Source: Panonychus citri (lineage: Eukaryota > Arthropoda > Arachnida > Trombidiformes > Tetranychidae). Taken from it: 64,000 bases of DNA. The notes beneath the pieces are model-generated. The model had not been told where the DNA came from and made no database searches. It saw only the letters and a list, made by a program, of their open reading frames with translations. The translations under genes and the position numbers were made by a program. Of the stretch, positions 48,641-58,552 are shown in pieces. Numbering within the stretch: position 1 is the first letter of the stretch; every line of letters starts with the position of its first letter. The stretch spans positions 930,001-994,000 of the forward strand of contig NW_026515516.1 in NCBI RefSeq assembly GCF_014898815.1, given 5' to 3'.

Positions 48641-49380
48641 GATAATATAGATATACTAATTTTCCACCTCTGTTTCCACTTCCTCTTCCTCATTATGACT
48701 TAATCCTCTTCATTTAATAATAATAAACAAATTCTTATCATTAATCCATTCCAGAGACAGTTGAATAATTTATTGAAAATCTAATAAAAGTTTCGATAAC
48801 TATTATTCCGACTAATAAAAAGAAACTAAATAACAATTAAAGACCATGAATCATTTCTATTGAATGATTAATTCAAACAATTAGAGTAACAATTTAATTA
48901 TCACAGGAAGATTTAAAATCAAGATTTGATTACAATTGAAATTGTAATTGTTGTAAATATTAAATGACAATAAATTTCTCAAGTATTAGGTTGACTAAAA
49001 ATTAATGTAGATTTTTTGATTATCGAATCTTTAATGTAATGAAAAAATTTGATTTGATTGATTGTTGGAGATTAAAATTAACCGTTAATCAATATTAATG
49101 ATGATTAATATTAGTGTTAATTGATAATTTAATCAATTGAAAGTTGAAAATGAAAATGAACGTAAAACAAAATAAGGAAGAGATTTAAATGATTTATCTG
49201 ATTTTTAGGTTGAGTAATTAATATCTAAACAAAAATTGTCCCTTCTAAACTAATCATTGTTAATTGGAACACGATTGTGATCAACTTACTGACTAGACTG
49301 TTAGTGTTAGGTTAGGGTAGATTAGGTTAGGTTAGGTTAGGTTAGAGTTAAAGAATCGTTTGAAAAATTTAAGGTAAATT
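48641..49380 (+). pseudogene. Relic cathepsin upstream region with first exon disrupted by TTAGG repeats
   Basis: From 48641 the sequence matches the spacer after cathepsin gene 1 (ACTAATTTTCCACCTCTG and onward) with deletions, runs through promoter-like DNA (TTGTGATCAACTTACTGACTAG matching the gene 2 promoter), and then reaches 49348-49373, which matches the last codons of a cathepsin exon 1 (TTAAAGAATCGTTTGAA) plus its GTAAAT donor. The part that should hold the ATG and signal peptide is missing and replaced by TTAGG-type repeats at 49302-49347. No exon 2 follows, so this is a broken, non-functional copy. Confidence 0.8.
49302..49347 (+). repeat. Interstitial TTAGG telomere-type repeat
   Basis: At least four perfect and two degenerate TTAGG units are visible. 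TTAGG is the ancestral arthropod telomere unit. The tract lies exactly where a cathepsin start codon and signal region should be. Confidence 0.75.
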
Positions 49381-49384
49381 GATT

Positions 49385-49530
49385 CTGGAAGAAGTGCCAG
49401 GACTCACTGCCCCTGTTTGATAGTCTATTAGGACTATGGAATTCTGAATTTTCGCTGGCTGATTCAGAGGGTGGACCGTTTTTACCTTGTTGATGTTGTG
49501 CTTGTTGGTGTAGATGGAATAAAATGTTGG
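49385..49530 (-). other. Coding-like fragment of unknown gene
   Basis: One minus-strand frame is open across the whole segment and reads a Gln/Ser/Asn-rich peptide that includes HQQGKNGPPSESASENSEF and SPNRLSNRGSESWHFFQNQ. Its composition is unlike translated AT-rich spacer. It abuts the relic cathepsin exon. There is no start codon and no linked exon, so it is probably a captured exon fragment. I do not recognise the family. Confidence 0.35.
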
Positions 49531-50059
49531 TGAGGTTAGGTTAGTACAATTAAGAAAAATAAAATAGAAATAAATAGTTTGAAATTCATTTATCCAAGGC
49601 GTTTTTTATTCACTACGACTATTTACTATACATGTATATCTTTGAAGCTAAAGGTCACATGAATGTCAAAATTGGCCAGGAGACTGAGCAGTACTGTTGA
49701 ACTTGACCTAACGACTTCCAAGGTCATTAAGGTCATTTTCTCAACGAGGCGTTGAAAGGTCATATTAAGGTCTTCGTGTATAATTAATATAATAATTTGC
49801 TCAAAAAATAAATGATTGAAGTCAAATGAAGGACAAATTTTAAATTAACAATTACAAATTATACGATATTTTACGAATCTAAATTATAATTTTTTAATTA
49901 ACGTGGAATTGTTGTCAGAGGCCACCTATCGATTGACCGACCGATTTTGATTTACCAGATATTAACCTATTCAGAAAAAAAAGGTTGGACTCTGGCTTGA
50001 TTTTGATTTAATTTTTATCGAAAACGGTTTGAACAATTCAAACGATTTTATCTACCTAA

Positions 50060-50329
50060 CCTAACCTTAAAACTATAACTAATATTAATCAACTACTAAC
50101 ATACAAACTAACTACATACTACATACAAAATGATCAAATTGGAATCAAGACTGGGGTTCATGGAAGACGTTTTGTTGTGGAAACAGTTTTTGAGCAGGTT
50201 ACGGAACTAAGACTTCGTTCCATCGCAAATTCATCTGCTGAAGTAGCCGAATTACTTGATCTATTGGTTACATCAGATGCTTTCAACAAATACTCGCTAA
50301 TAATAATTAACTACGAGTTTAGCAAATAG
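50060..50329 (+). other. Coding-like open frame without start codon
   Basis: A plus-strand frame is open for 89 codons and ends at TAG (50327-50329). From about 50126 the reading is protein-like, including GRRFVVETVFEQVTELRLRS and AEVAELLDLLVTSDAFNKYS. No ATG or clear family is seen. It lies between the minus-strand fragment at 49385-49530 and the stray cathepsin exon, and is probably another gene fragment. Confidence 0.35.
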
Positions 50330-50475
50330 AAAGAGGACAAGTTGACATTTGACCGCAAGAGAGTCACAGTTTAACATTTAACCATCACTTCAACTTTGTT
50401 TAATGTATCAAAGATATTATCACAATAGATCAATTCAATTGACCAGATAATTTAAATTTCATTTGAAATCATTAG

Positions 50476-50740
50476 GAGCGGTGTTTTCGCATCAAATGGC
50501 TGTCGAAACTCATCTCAAGCCCTTAATCACGCTGTTAATTTAGTTGGTTATGGAAAGGCCACTATTCCCGTTACACCAAGTAACACAACTCGAGACGGAG
50601 AAACCACCGAGGTTGATTATTGGATCTTACGAAATAGTTGGAGTACCAATTGGGGCGATAATGGATATGCAAAGATTCAAACTGGTCAATGTGGTATCGA
50701 AATGGCCGGTTATTATCCGATTGTTAAATTACATTGGTAA
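50476..50740 (+). pseudogene. Stray copy of the last exon of cathepsin gene 4
   Basis: The segment 50427 to about 50975 copies 44742 to about 45285: the last 49 bp of intron 3 with its acceptor, the whole 265-nt exon 4, and the 3' flank. The exon differs from its source at only two bases, both synonymous (GGC/GGT and GGT/GGC glycine codons), while the flank just after the stop has roughly a dozen differences plus an indel. No exons 1-3 are present, so it cannot make a protease alone. It still encodes the His and Asn of the triad. Confidence 0.88.
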
Positions 50741-51231
50741 ATTGTTACAGTTAAATCAATCAACTAGACTATCAGAACTGATTTTTCAAATAAAAAACGC
50801 AGCAAGTTATCATTTGGGCAACGATATTTACCATAGACTCGAGCATTGGTCAACCTATCTGATTGTACTGAATTGAGGGCAACAATTAAATCATAAATTA
50901 ACCAGAAAAATGGGAAATTTACCTGAGTTTATTAATCATTCATCACTAATTGTTTTAGATTTTATAATTAAACAATGAGGTTCAAAAGGACAATTTTTTG
51001 CTTTGAAAAAAGGGATAAAAAGGGAAACAATTAACGGAATCAAAGACAGATTTGATTAATTAATCAATCATCTCATTATTTTAAGTACAATTAACTCAGA
51101 AAACAATAACAATCACAATATAATAAAGCAGAATTAAATTAAACAATTAGCATTAACTACTCAGCCAGCTTACAGTGATTTAATTGTTCAAACGTTTACC
51201 TGTGTGATTGTTAATTGAAAATAAGTTAATT

Positions 51232-52537
51232 ATGATTAAAACTATTTTCCTATTGAGTTTATTATCAATTGTAATTGTTTCAAGTATTGATCAGAATCAA
51301 ATTGACTCAGAATGGACTAGATTTAAGGTGAGTTGTTAAAAACTATCATCATAAGTAATCAAAGAAAAATTAGTTAATTGTTGATTACCTTTAACCCGTA
51401 GGTTAATCATGGAAAATCATACAAGTCAATTGATGAAGAAACCAAAAGACGAGAAATTTTTTCTCGAAATTTGATCAAGATAATTGAACATAACGAACGA
51501 GCGGAAAGTGGACTTGAAACTTATCGTAAGGGTGTCAACAAGTTCACTGATATGGTAAAGTATTGAAAACGGGAAAACAATCACAAAAAGAAGCCAAAAG
51601 ATTCAAGGTTAATCATTTGGAATCTAATTGTTATCATGTTTCATATTGATTATCATTAATCTGATTGTTGGAAACAATCAACAAGTTAAATGAAAGTCAA
51701 ACAGGTTGACAAATGAGGAAAGATAATTAGATTCGGTTTAGATTTGATTCTGCGGATTTGATTATCATTAATTGTGAAACTTTTTCAAACTTTCAGGAAT
51801 ACTCAGAGATCCGAAATAATTACATGGCAACTAAATCAAGTCTCACCGTAAATGCACCTTACCTTCATAATTTAAACGCTTTTCCCGCAAACGAATTACC
51901 AAAATCAGTTGATTGGCGTAAGGAAGGGTTGGTCACCCCTGTAAAAGATCAAGGTGTTTGTGGTGCTTGTTGGGCTTTCGCCTCGGTCGCCGGTATCGAA
52001 GGTGCTTGGGCAAAGGCTAAAGGTGAATTGGTCTCACTTAGTGAGCAACAGATCCTTGATTGTGCCGTTGATGGTAACTATGGATGTCGAGGTGGTTTCA
52101 TTGATAATGCTTTGGACTATGTTGTTTACGAGGGAGGCATTGATACTGAGGCTTCTTATCCTTATGAAGCCCTCCAGGGTAAATGTTGGTTTACCTTCAC
52201 TGATGTCGGCGCTAAAATCAGTAGTTTTGTGGGAATACCTCAAAATGATGAGGATGCTTTGGTTTCTGCAGTGGCACAAACACCGGTTTCAATTGGTATT
52301 GATGCTGAGGATGATTTCGTAGCCTACGAATCGGGAATCTTTACCTCGTCTACCTGTACCTCGACTGATATCAATCATGGTGTTACCGTTGTTGGTTATG
52401 ATTCGTTCAATGGTACCGATTATTATATAATCAAAAATAGTTGGGGTACCAATTGGGGTGAACAAGGTTACATACGAATGGCTCGAGGTAAAAACTTTTG
52501 CGGTGTCGCCAATATGGCCTATTATCCAATCGTTTAA
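51232..52537 (+). CDS. Cathepsin L-like cysteine protease 5 (third intron lost)
   Basis: Exons 51232-51327, 51402-51554 and 51797-52537 give 329 residues. It has a signal peptide, I29 propeptide (GVNKFTDM) and a mature domain near LPKSVDWRKEG. The triad is intact: DQGVCGACWAF (the usual CGSCW is CGACW), INHGVTVVGYD and IIKNSWG. It lacks the phase-2 third intron found in the other seven genes; the reading runs straight through at VAYESGIF. An AATAAA signal lies at 52616-52621. A digestive or lysosomal endopeptidase role is inferred from the family. Confidence 0.93.
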
Positions 52538-52836
52538 ATATTTGTTATTGTAATTTCTAATTGTTATTATAATTGATTAAATCGATAACATTTAATCTGA
52601 AATATTTTTGATTACAATAAATGAAATAATCTAATTCAGATCAACAATTGTATCACGAGTGTTTAATCAATCGTTGAAATCAATGACATGGGTACTGAAT
52701 GAGTTGGACATGAGTAATTGATTATAACAATGATGTTGAGATGGAACTGATTAAAAAGTGAATATAAACTCAATTGGAATCTTTTGATTAATTAATTGCT
52801 CGTTGATTAAAGACAACTCATCAATTAGAAAAGAAA
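52538..52836. other. Intergenic spacer between cathepsin genes 5 and 6
   Basis: About 300 bp, AT-rich. The last 55 bp before the gene 6 start are identical to the sequence before gene 7. Confidence 0.6.
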
Positions 52837-54041
52837 ATGTTTCGATTTGTTTTAATCGCTGCTACTTTGACTTTCGTCGCTTGTGCTGCAAATTTTCAAT
52901 CAGAATTTGCCTCATTCAAGGTAAGTAATTCTTGTGATTCTGATTCCCCTTTTTTCAACCAGTAACACTAATTGTTTTCTATTAATTATAATGAATTAAC
53001 TTTCTAGGCAAAACACAACAAGAACTATGCTCATCCCAAGGAAGAATCTTATCGATACCAAGTTTTCGCTAAGAATTTAAAGAAAATCAATGAACACAAT
53101 GATCGACACGCCAAAGGTTTGGAAACTTATTCAATGGGAATCAATGCTTTCACCGACATGGTAATAATCAGTTAATTGTTTTACGGTAGCAAGAATAATC
53201 AACTCACTAATCATCATGATTCTTTTAGACTTTCGATGAATTTTCTCGTCATTATCTTGGTTTGAATATGACACTCGGTCGAACTCCAGCTCCATTTATC
53301 CATAACCGAAACTCAGTTTCTGATCTTCCCGAAACTGTTGATTGGCGAGAAAAGAATATCGTTAACCCAATCAAAGACCAAGCTCAATGTGGATCATGTT
53401 GGGCATTTTCCACCGCCGCTTCCATGGAAGGAGCTTGGGCTCAAGCTAAAGGAGCTCTTGTTTCCCTTTCTGAACAAAACTTAATGGACTGTTCTTACAC
53501 CCAAGGTAACCAAGGTTGTAACGGTGGTTTAGTTGATAGTTCATTCAACTATGCAATCAAATCTGGTGGTTTGGACACTGAAGACTCTTACCCTTACACC
53601 GCTGCTTCGAGCAAAGATTGTAAATTTTCAAAGGACAATGTTGGTGCGACAATTTCCAGTTATGTTGATATTAAATCTCGCGATGAAGATGCCTTGAAAA
53701 ACGCTGTTGCTCAACGAGTTGTTTCCGTTGCCATTCATGTCGGCGACTCATTCCAACACTACAAGTAAGTTTCTGGTTGATTTAAAGGCTTCGATTGGTT
53801 TTTTAATTGTTGAACTTTAACTCTTTCCCATTTATAAAGATCTGGTATCTATGATGACCGTTGGTGCCCTGGATATTCATTCATGTTAAATCACGCGGTT
53901 GCTGTTGTTGGCTATGGAACTGACCACTGGATTGTCCGAAACTCATGGGGAACCACTTGGGGTGAAGAGGGTTATGTACGATTCGCCGTAGGCAAAAATC
54001 TCTGTGGTATCGCAACTTCTGCAGCTTATCCAATTGTCTAA
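52837..54041 (+). CDS. Cathepsin L-like cysteine protease 6
   Basis: Exons 52837-52920, 53008-53160, 53229-53764 and 53840-54041 give 324 residues. It has a signal peptide (MFRFVLIAATLTFVACA), an I29 propeptide with KKINEHNDRH and GINAFTDM, and a mature domain near LPETVDWREKN. The triad is intact: DQAQCGSCWAF, MLNHAVAVVGYG and IVRNSWG. The acceptor of the last exon (TTTATAAAG) is weak but conserved in phase. An AATAAA signal lies at 54101-54106. It is paired with gene 7, sharing the first two exons almost exactly but not the catalytic exons. Confidence 0.94.
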
Positions 54042-55263
54042 TTCTTCATTGAATTGTCTTAATCGTTAATATTGATTAGTGATTTAAACATTTTCTTTTC
54101 AATAAACTAAGCAATTAAATTTTTAAGAAAATTGATTCAACTCATTTCCCTTAATCTTCTACAAACTTGAATAAGATAAGCTCAAATTTTGGGTAAAGAT
54201 TGTGCTCAAGATAAAAGGATTCTATGCAATGTTAAGGTACCAAAAAATAGAGCGGAAAATACTACAGTAGCGAAAAATAGTACGAAAAAAATCTGAGTAG
54301 CCGTTCATGAGAAATTCTGACTCAAAGATTTTATTGTACGCATGCGCAGTTGCGCTTCTAAACAGCGCGCATTTCAAAAAGAAAGAGAAAGAGACGAGAG
54401 AGAAAGAGAGACGAGAAAGAAAGAGAGACGAGAAAGAAAGAGAGACGAGAAAGAAAGAGAAAAAGCAAGAGAGAAAGAGAAAAAGACGAGAGAGAAAGAG
54501 ACGCGAAAGAAAAAAAGAGTAGTGAGAAAGAAAAAAAAATTTAGTTTTGAATTTTTCGATTGAAAAACGATTCCCATTTCAACAAACCACGGGTCTGGCA
54601 AACAACCTTAAAAAACTTTCGTAAGAAAGTTTTTTCCCGCTTGTCAATTCATAATTACAACAGGTAAGAGTTTGATTATCACTCTTAATCCATAAAATTC
54701 ATCGATGAATTTAAAGTATTAATATTAATAAACCGTGTATCGATTTTCGGTTTTTTAATCATCAAATTTATTATATTTTTCATTTCGATTTTCAGGATAT
54801 AAGCTGAATTTATCACCGAAATCAGCTGATAGGCACAAATTTAGGTTAAATGACCAACTAGAAATGAGTTAATTCAATGAAATTTTGTAAAATAAATCGA
54901 TTGTTTCATTCACGTATAAAATAGTTAATTTTTCACAAAACCGTCGAAAAGTCTTAAATGTCAAAATGTCAATTTCGTCACTGAGAATTTGAAAGTTGAT
55001 CAGATTCTATCAAATTGATATCAATCAATTACTCAAAATTATTCATTTTAATTTTTTCTATTGATAAGTTGATTGAGTACAATAAGTTTGTTTGATATCG
55101 TTGGTAGGTTTTATCAGTTAATGGAATTGGAATTAACTGAACAATGAGGAAGATAGAAACATAACAGGAGTGGCATTAAAATCCATATAAACTCAGATCA
55201 AAAAAGGATATTGATTAATTAATTGCTCGTTGATTAAAGACAACTCATCAATTAGAAAAGAAA
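54042..55263. other. Intergenic spacer between cathepsin genes 6 and 7
   Basis: It contains a GA-rich minisatellite (about 54376-54520) with an irregular unit around GAGACGAGAAAGAAAGA, a perfect 11-bp hairpin (AAAAAACTTTC, loop GTAA, 54610-54635), a segment (about 54653-54835) related to the flank of gene 4 at 45.3 kb, and a CGCATGCGCA word near 54340. Short open frames here arise from the minisatellite. Confidence 0.6.
54376..54520. repeat. GA-rich minisatellite
   Basis: Repeated, slightly variable units with GAGACGAGAAAGAAAGA wording are arranged in tandem, at least four times. Confidence 0.75.
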
Positions 55264-56449
55264 ATGTTTCGATTTGTTTTAATCGCTGCTACTTTGACTT
55301 TCGTCGCTTGTGCTGCAAATTTTCAATCAGAATTTGCCTCATTCAAAGTAAGTAAACAATCTGATTCCTGTTTTTTTTCAACAATTAACACTAATTGTTT
55401 TCTATTAATTATAATGAATTAACTTTCTAGGCAAAACACAACAAGAACTATGCTCATCCCAAGGAAGAATCTTATCGATACCAAGTTTTCGCTAAGAATT
55501 TAAAGAAAATCAATGAACACAATGACCGACACGCCAAAGGTTTGGAAACTTATTCAATGGGAATCAATGCTTTCACCGACATGGTAAGAATCAGTTAATT
55601 GTTTCACGGTAACAAGAATAATCAACTCACTTATCATCATGATTCGTTTAGACTTTCGATGAATTTTCTCACCAATATCTTGGCTTAAATATGTCAATTA
55701 ATCGAGCCCCAGCTCCATTGATCCACAATCGAAACTCAGTTTCTGATCTTCCCGAAACTGTCGATTGGCGTGAAAAGAATATCGTTAACCCGATTAAAGA
55801 TCAAGCTCAATGTGGATCGTGTTGGGCATTTTCCACCATCGCCTCCATTGAAAGTGCTTGGGCTCAATCTAAAAACCAACTTGTCTCTCTTTCTGAACAA
55901 AACATGATGGACTGTTCATACCCTCAGGGCAACAAAGGTTGTAGTGGAGGTCTAGTTGACAATGCATTCGGATATGCAATCAAATCGGGTGGTCTGGACA
56001 CTGAAGACTCTTACCCTTACACCGCCACTTCAAGTAAGGACTGCAAATGGTCAAAGGACAATGTCGGTGCCTCCATATCAAAATACGTCGATATCCCAAA
56101 TCGAGATGAAAACGCCTTGAAAAACGCTGTCGCTGAACGAGTTGTTTCCGTCGCCATTCATGTTGGCGATGATTTCCAACACTACAAGTAAGTTACTTGT
56201 TCCTATCAATTCAAGTTCACTTGTTAATTGTAACAATTTATTCCATTTTTCAGATCTGGTATATTCGACATGCCTTTCTGCTGGACAATTACTCTTAATC
56301 ATGCAGTCGCTCTGGTCGGATACGGAACTGACCATTGGATCTTGAGAAACTCATGGGGAACCAGTTGGGGCGAAAATGGTTACGCTCAATATGCTTTAGG
56401 TAAAAATCTCTGTGGTGTTGCTAATTCAGCTTCTTATCCATTGGTCTAA
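55264..56449 (+). CDS. Cathepsin L-like cysteine protease 7
   Basis: Exons 55264-55347, 55431-55583, 55652-56187 and 56254-56449 give 322 residues. Exon 1 encodes the same signal peptide as gene 6, and exon 2 differs from it at a single synonymous base. The mature domain starts near LPETVDWREKN. The triad is intact: DQAQCGSCWAF, TLNHAVALVGYG and ILRNSWG. The GCNGG motif is GCSGG here. Exons 3 and 4 have many differences from gene 6, including changes near the substrate-binding loops, so the two enzymes may differ in specificity. Confidence 0.94.
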
Positions 56450-57021
56450 ATTGTTAACAATTAAAAGTTACATTACAGTTAATTGCGAACATCGTTTCGA
56501 TGTTTCTGACACTTAATTGTGATCAGCTTAGCAATTAATCATCGAATAAGTTTAATCAAAAGTCTATTAAAATTCTGATTAGTTATGATTATGACTAATA
56601 ATTGATCTAAAAACTTTCTAAAATTAATTGTTAATCTAATCACAATTAAGCGTCTAAATATTGAGATTTTTTCTTACCGAACTGTAAATTAAATATGTTA
56701 AAATTAATTGTTATTCTAAATTAAATTTAAAAATAAACATACATTTAAATCATTACACTTTGTTAATAATCAATTAATTCACCAATAGTTATCAATAATT
56801 TTTCATAATTCGCGATTAAAATGAGATAAAAGCCGATTAAATCAACAATTAATAGTCATTAGAATTTGATTGTTCCAACTAATCAGTAGATAATTAAAAT
56901 CATCCTTCTAACTTGTTATTAACCAACGAAACAATTGATTATCAAAACAGAACCAATTGTTTTACTAACAGTTTAATCAACAATTAACATTTACCTTAAG
57001 ATTTTTAATTGTGAAAACAAG
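56450..57021. other. Intergenic spacer between cathepsin genes 7 and 8
   Basis: AT-rich spacer with no coding signal. A possible AATAAA for gene 7 lies near 56730, but it is far from the stop codon. Confidence 0.5.
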
Positions 57022-58271
57022 ATGAAACTGATTGAATTGTTTATCTGCTTCAATTTTGTCATCTTAATTGTGAATGGACACCGAAAATTCAAATTTAATC
57101 CCGGTGATTGGGATAGACACAAGGTGAGTATTGGATTAACTAACTAGTTAATGTATTCTAATTGTCCGATTAATCTTTTAATTGTTACAGATGATACACA
57201 ATTTAAGTTATCATGAACCGAGGAAAGAAAATTATCACCGAATTTCATTTTTTTCAAACTTGGGACGAATTTATCATCACAATATTCGAGCTGATAAAGG
57301 ATATGAAACCTACCGACTTGGAACTAATCGTTACTCTGATATGGTAAGTGATCGTTAATCAACAATGATTAATAATTAATTCACAATTTTCTAAATATTA
57401 TCAACAGGAATTTTCAGATTTCGCTCGAAGAATGTTGAATTATAAGCCAACAACAGGGAATGTGAGACAATTGTATCATTACAACAACAACAAGAGAAAA
57501 TCGTCAATCAATGGAGCAATTAATCGACCACAATCAAATGAATCACTTCAATCACTTGATTGGAGAGACAGTGGTTTTGTCGCAAGGGTGAAAAATCAAG
57601 GGCTTTGTGGATCATGTTGGGCATTTTCAGTGATTGCGGCCATAGAAAGTTCAACAGCAATTGCCAGGAATCGTTCAGTTGAGGAATTGAGTGAACAAAA
57701 TTTAATTGATTGTTCGAAAAAAAATTATGGTTGTAAAGGTGGTCGTTTAGATCTTGCTTTCCAATTTGTTCTGGACAATGGTGGAGTCGACACGGAATCA
57801 TCTTATCCATACGAAGGCGATACCATAGGAGAATGTCGTTTCAATTCGTCAACTGTTGGAGCAGCAATTCAGAGCTATCGTTCAATTTTGCCCAAGGCGG
57901 AAGATGATTTACTCGATGCTGCCACAAACCATGTTGTCTCAGCTGCTATACAGGTAACACAAGGATTCCAATTGTACAGGTAAATCGTCATTATATTGAT
58001 TAGCACTCGTTGATTTTTCTACTAACTTAATCAACTATTGATTCTTTTTTTTTCAAGCGGAGGCATTTTTGATGATCCTACTTGTTCCAATAATGAAGAG
58101 GATCTTAATCATGCAATTGCTATAATTGGATTTGGCTCGTCCGGTGGTCAAGACTGGTGGTTGATCAAAAACAGTTGGGGACCTACTTGGGGTGAAAATG
58201 GTTATGGTCGCATAGCCCGAGGTAAAAATACCTGTGGTATCGCTTTTAATGCCATATATCCGGTTGTTTAA
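57022..58271 (+). CDS. Cathepsin L-like cysteine protease 8
   Basis: Exons 57022-57123, 57191-57343, 57408-57979 and 58058-58271 give 346 residues. It has a signal peptide (MKLIELFICFNFVILIVNG), a propeptide with LGTNRYSDM in place of the usual GxNxFxD, and a longer linker before the mature start near LQSLDWRDSG. The triad is intact: NQGLCGSCWAF, DLNHAIAIIGFG and LIKNSWG; GCKGG replaces GCNGG. It is the last and one of the more divergent members. An AATAAA signal lies at about 58412. It ends tail to tail with the E1 gene, with 281 bp between the stop codons. Confidence 0.93.
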
Positions 58272-58552
58272 ATGGTTATTATTATCAACACAATTGTGTT
58301 AATGGTTAGTAATAAATTTACCTTGATTTTTGTTTAATTAATTGATTGATTTACCTTTGTTTTACTTATACATAGAAAGCTTTTGTTGTAACTTGTTTTG
58401 TTGAATAAAAGTGGAAAATTTTTTTTGTAATTTAATTGATTTGTTTATAGACTTGTTGTGTTTGTTGTGGTGCAGTTGATTAACTTTCCCAAGAAGGTGT
58501 TAAATAGGTTTATTTAAATCAACCTTTACTCCCTCTTTTTGTTTCCTTTTCA
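58272..58552. other. Short convergent 3' region shared by cathepsin 8 and E1 genes
   Basis: AATAAA at about 58412 serves the plus-strand cathepsin, and TTTATT at about 58510-58515 serves the minus-strand E1. Little room is left for separate 3' UTRs. Confidence 0.6.

Noticed and set aside
54307..54601. Lys/Glu/Arg-rich frames near cathepsin 6
   Set aside because: Translation of the GA-rich minisatellite; no start context or family.
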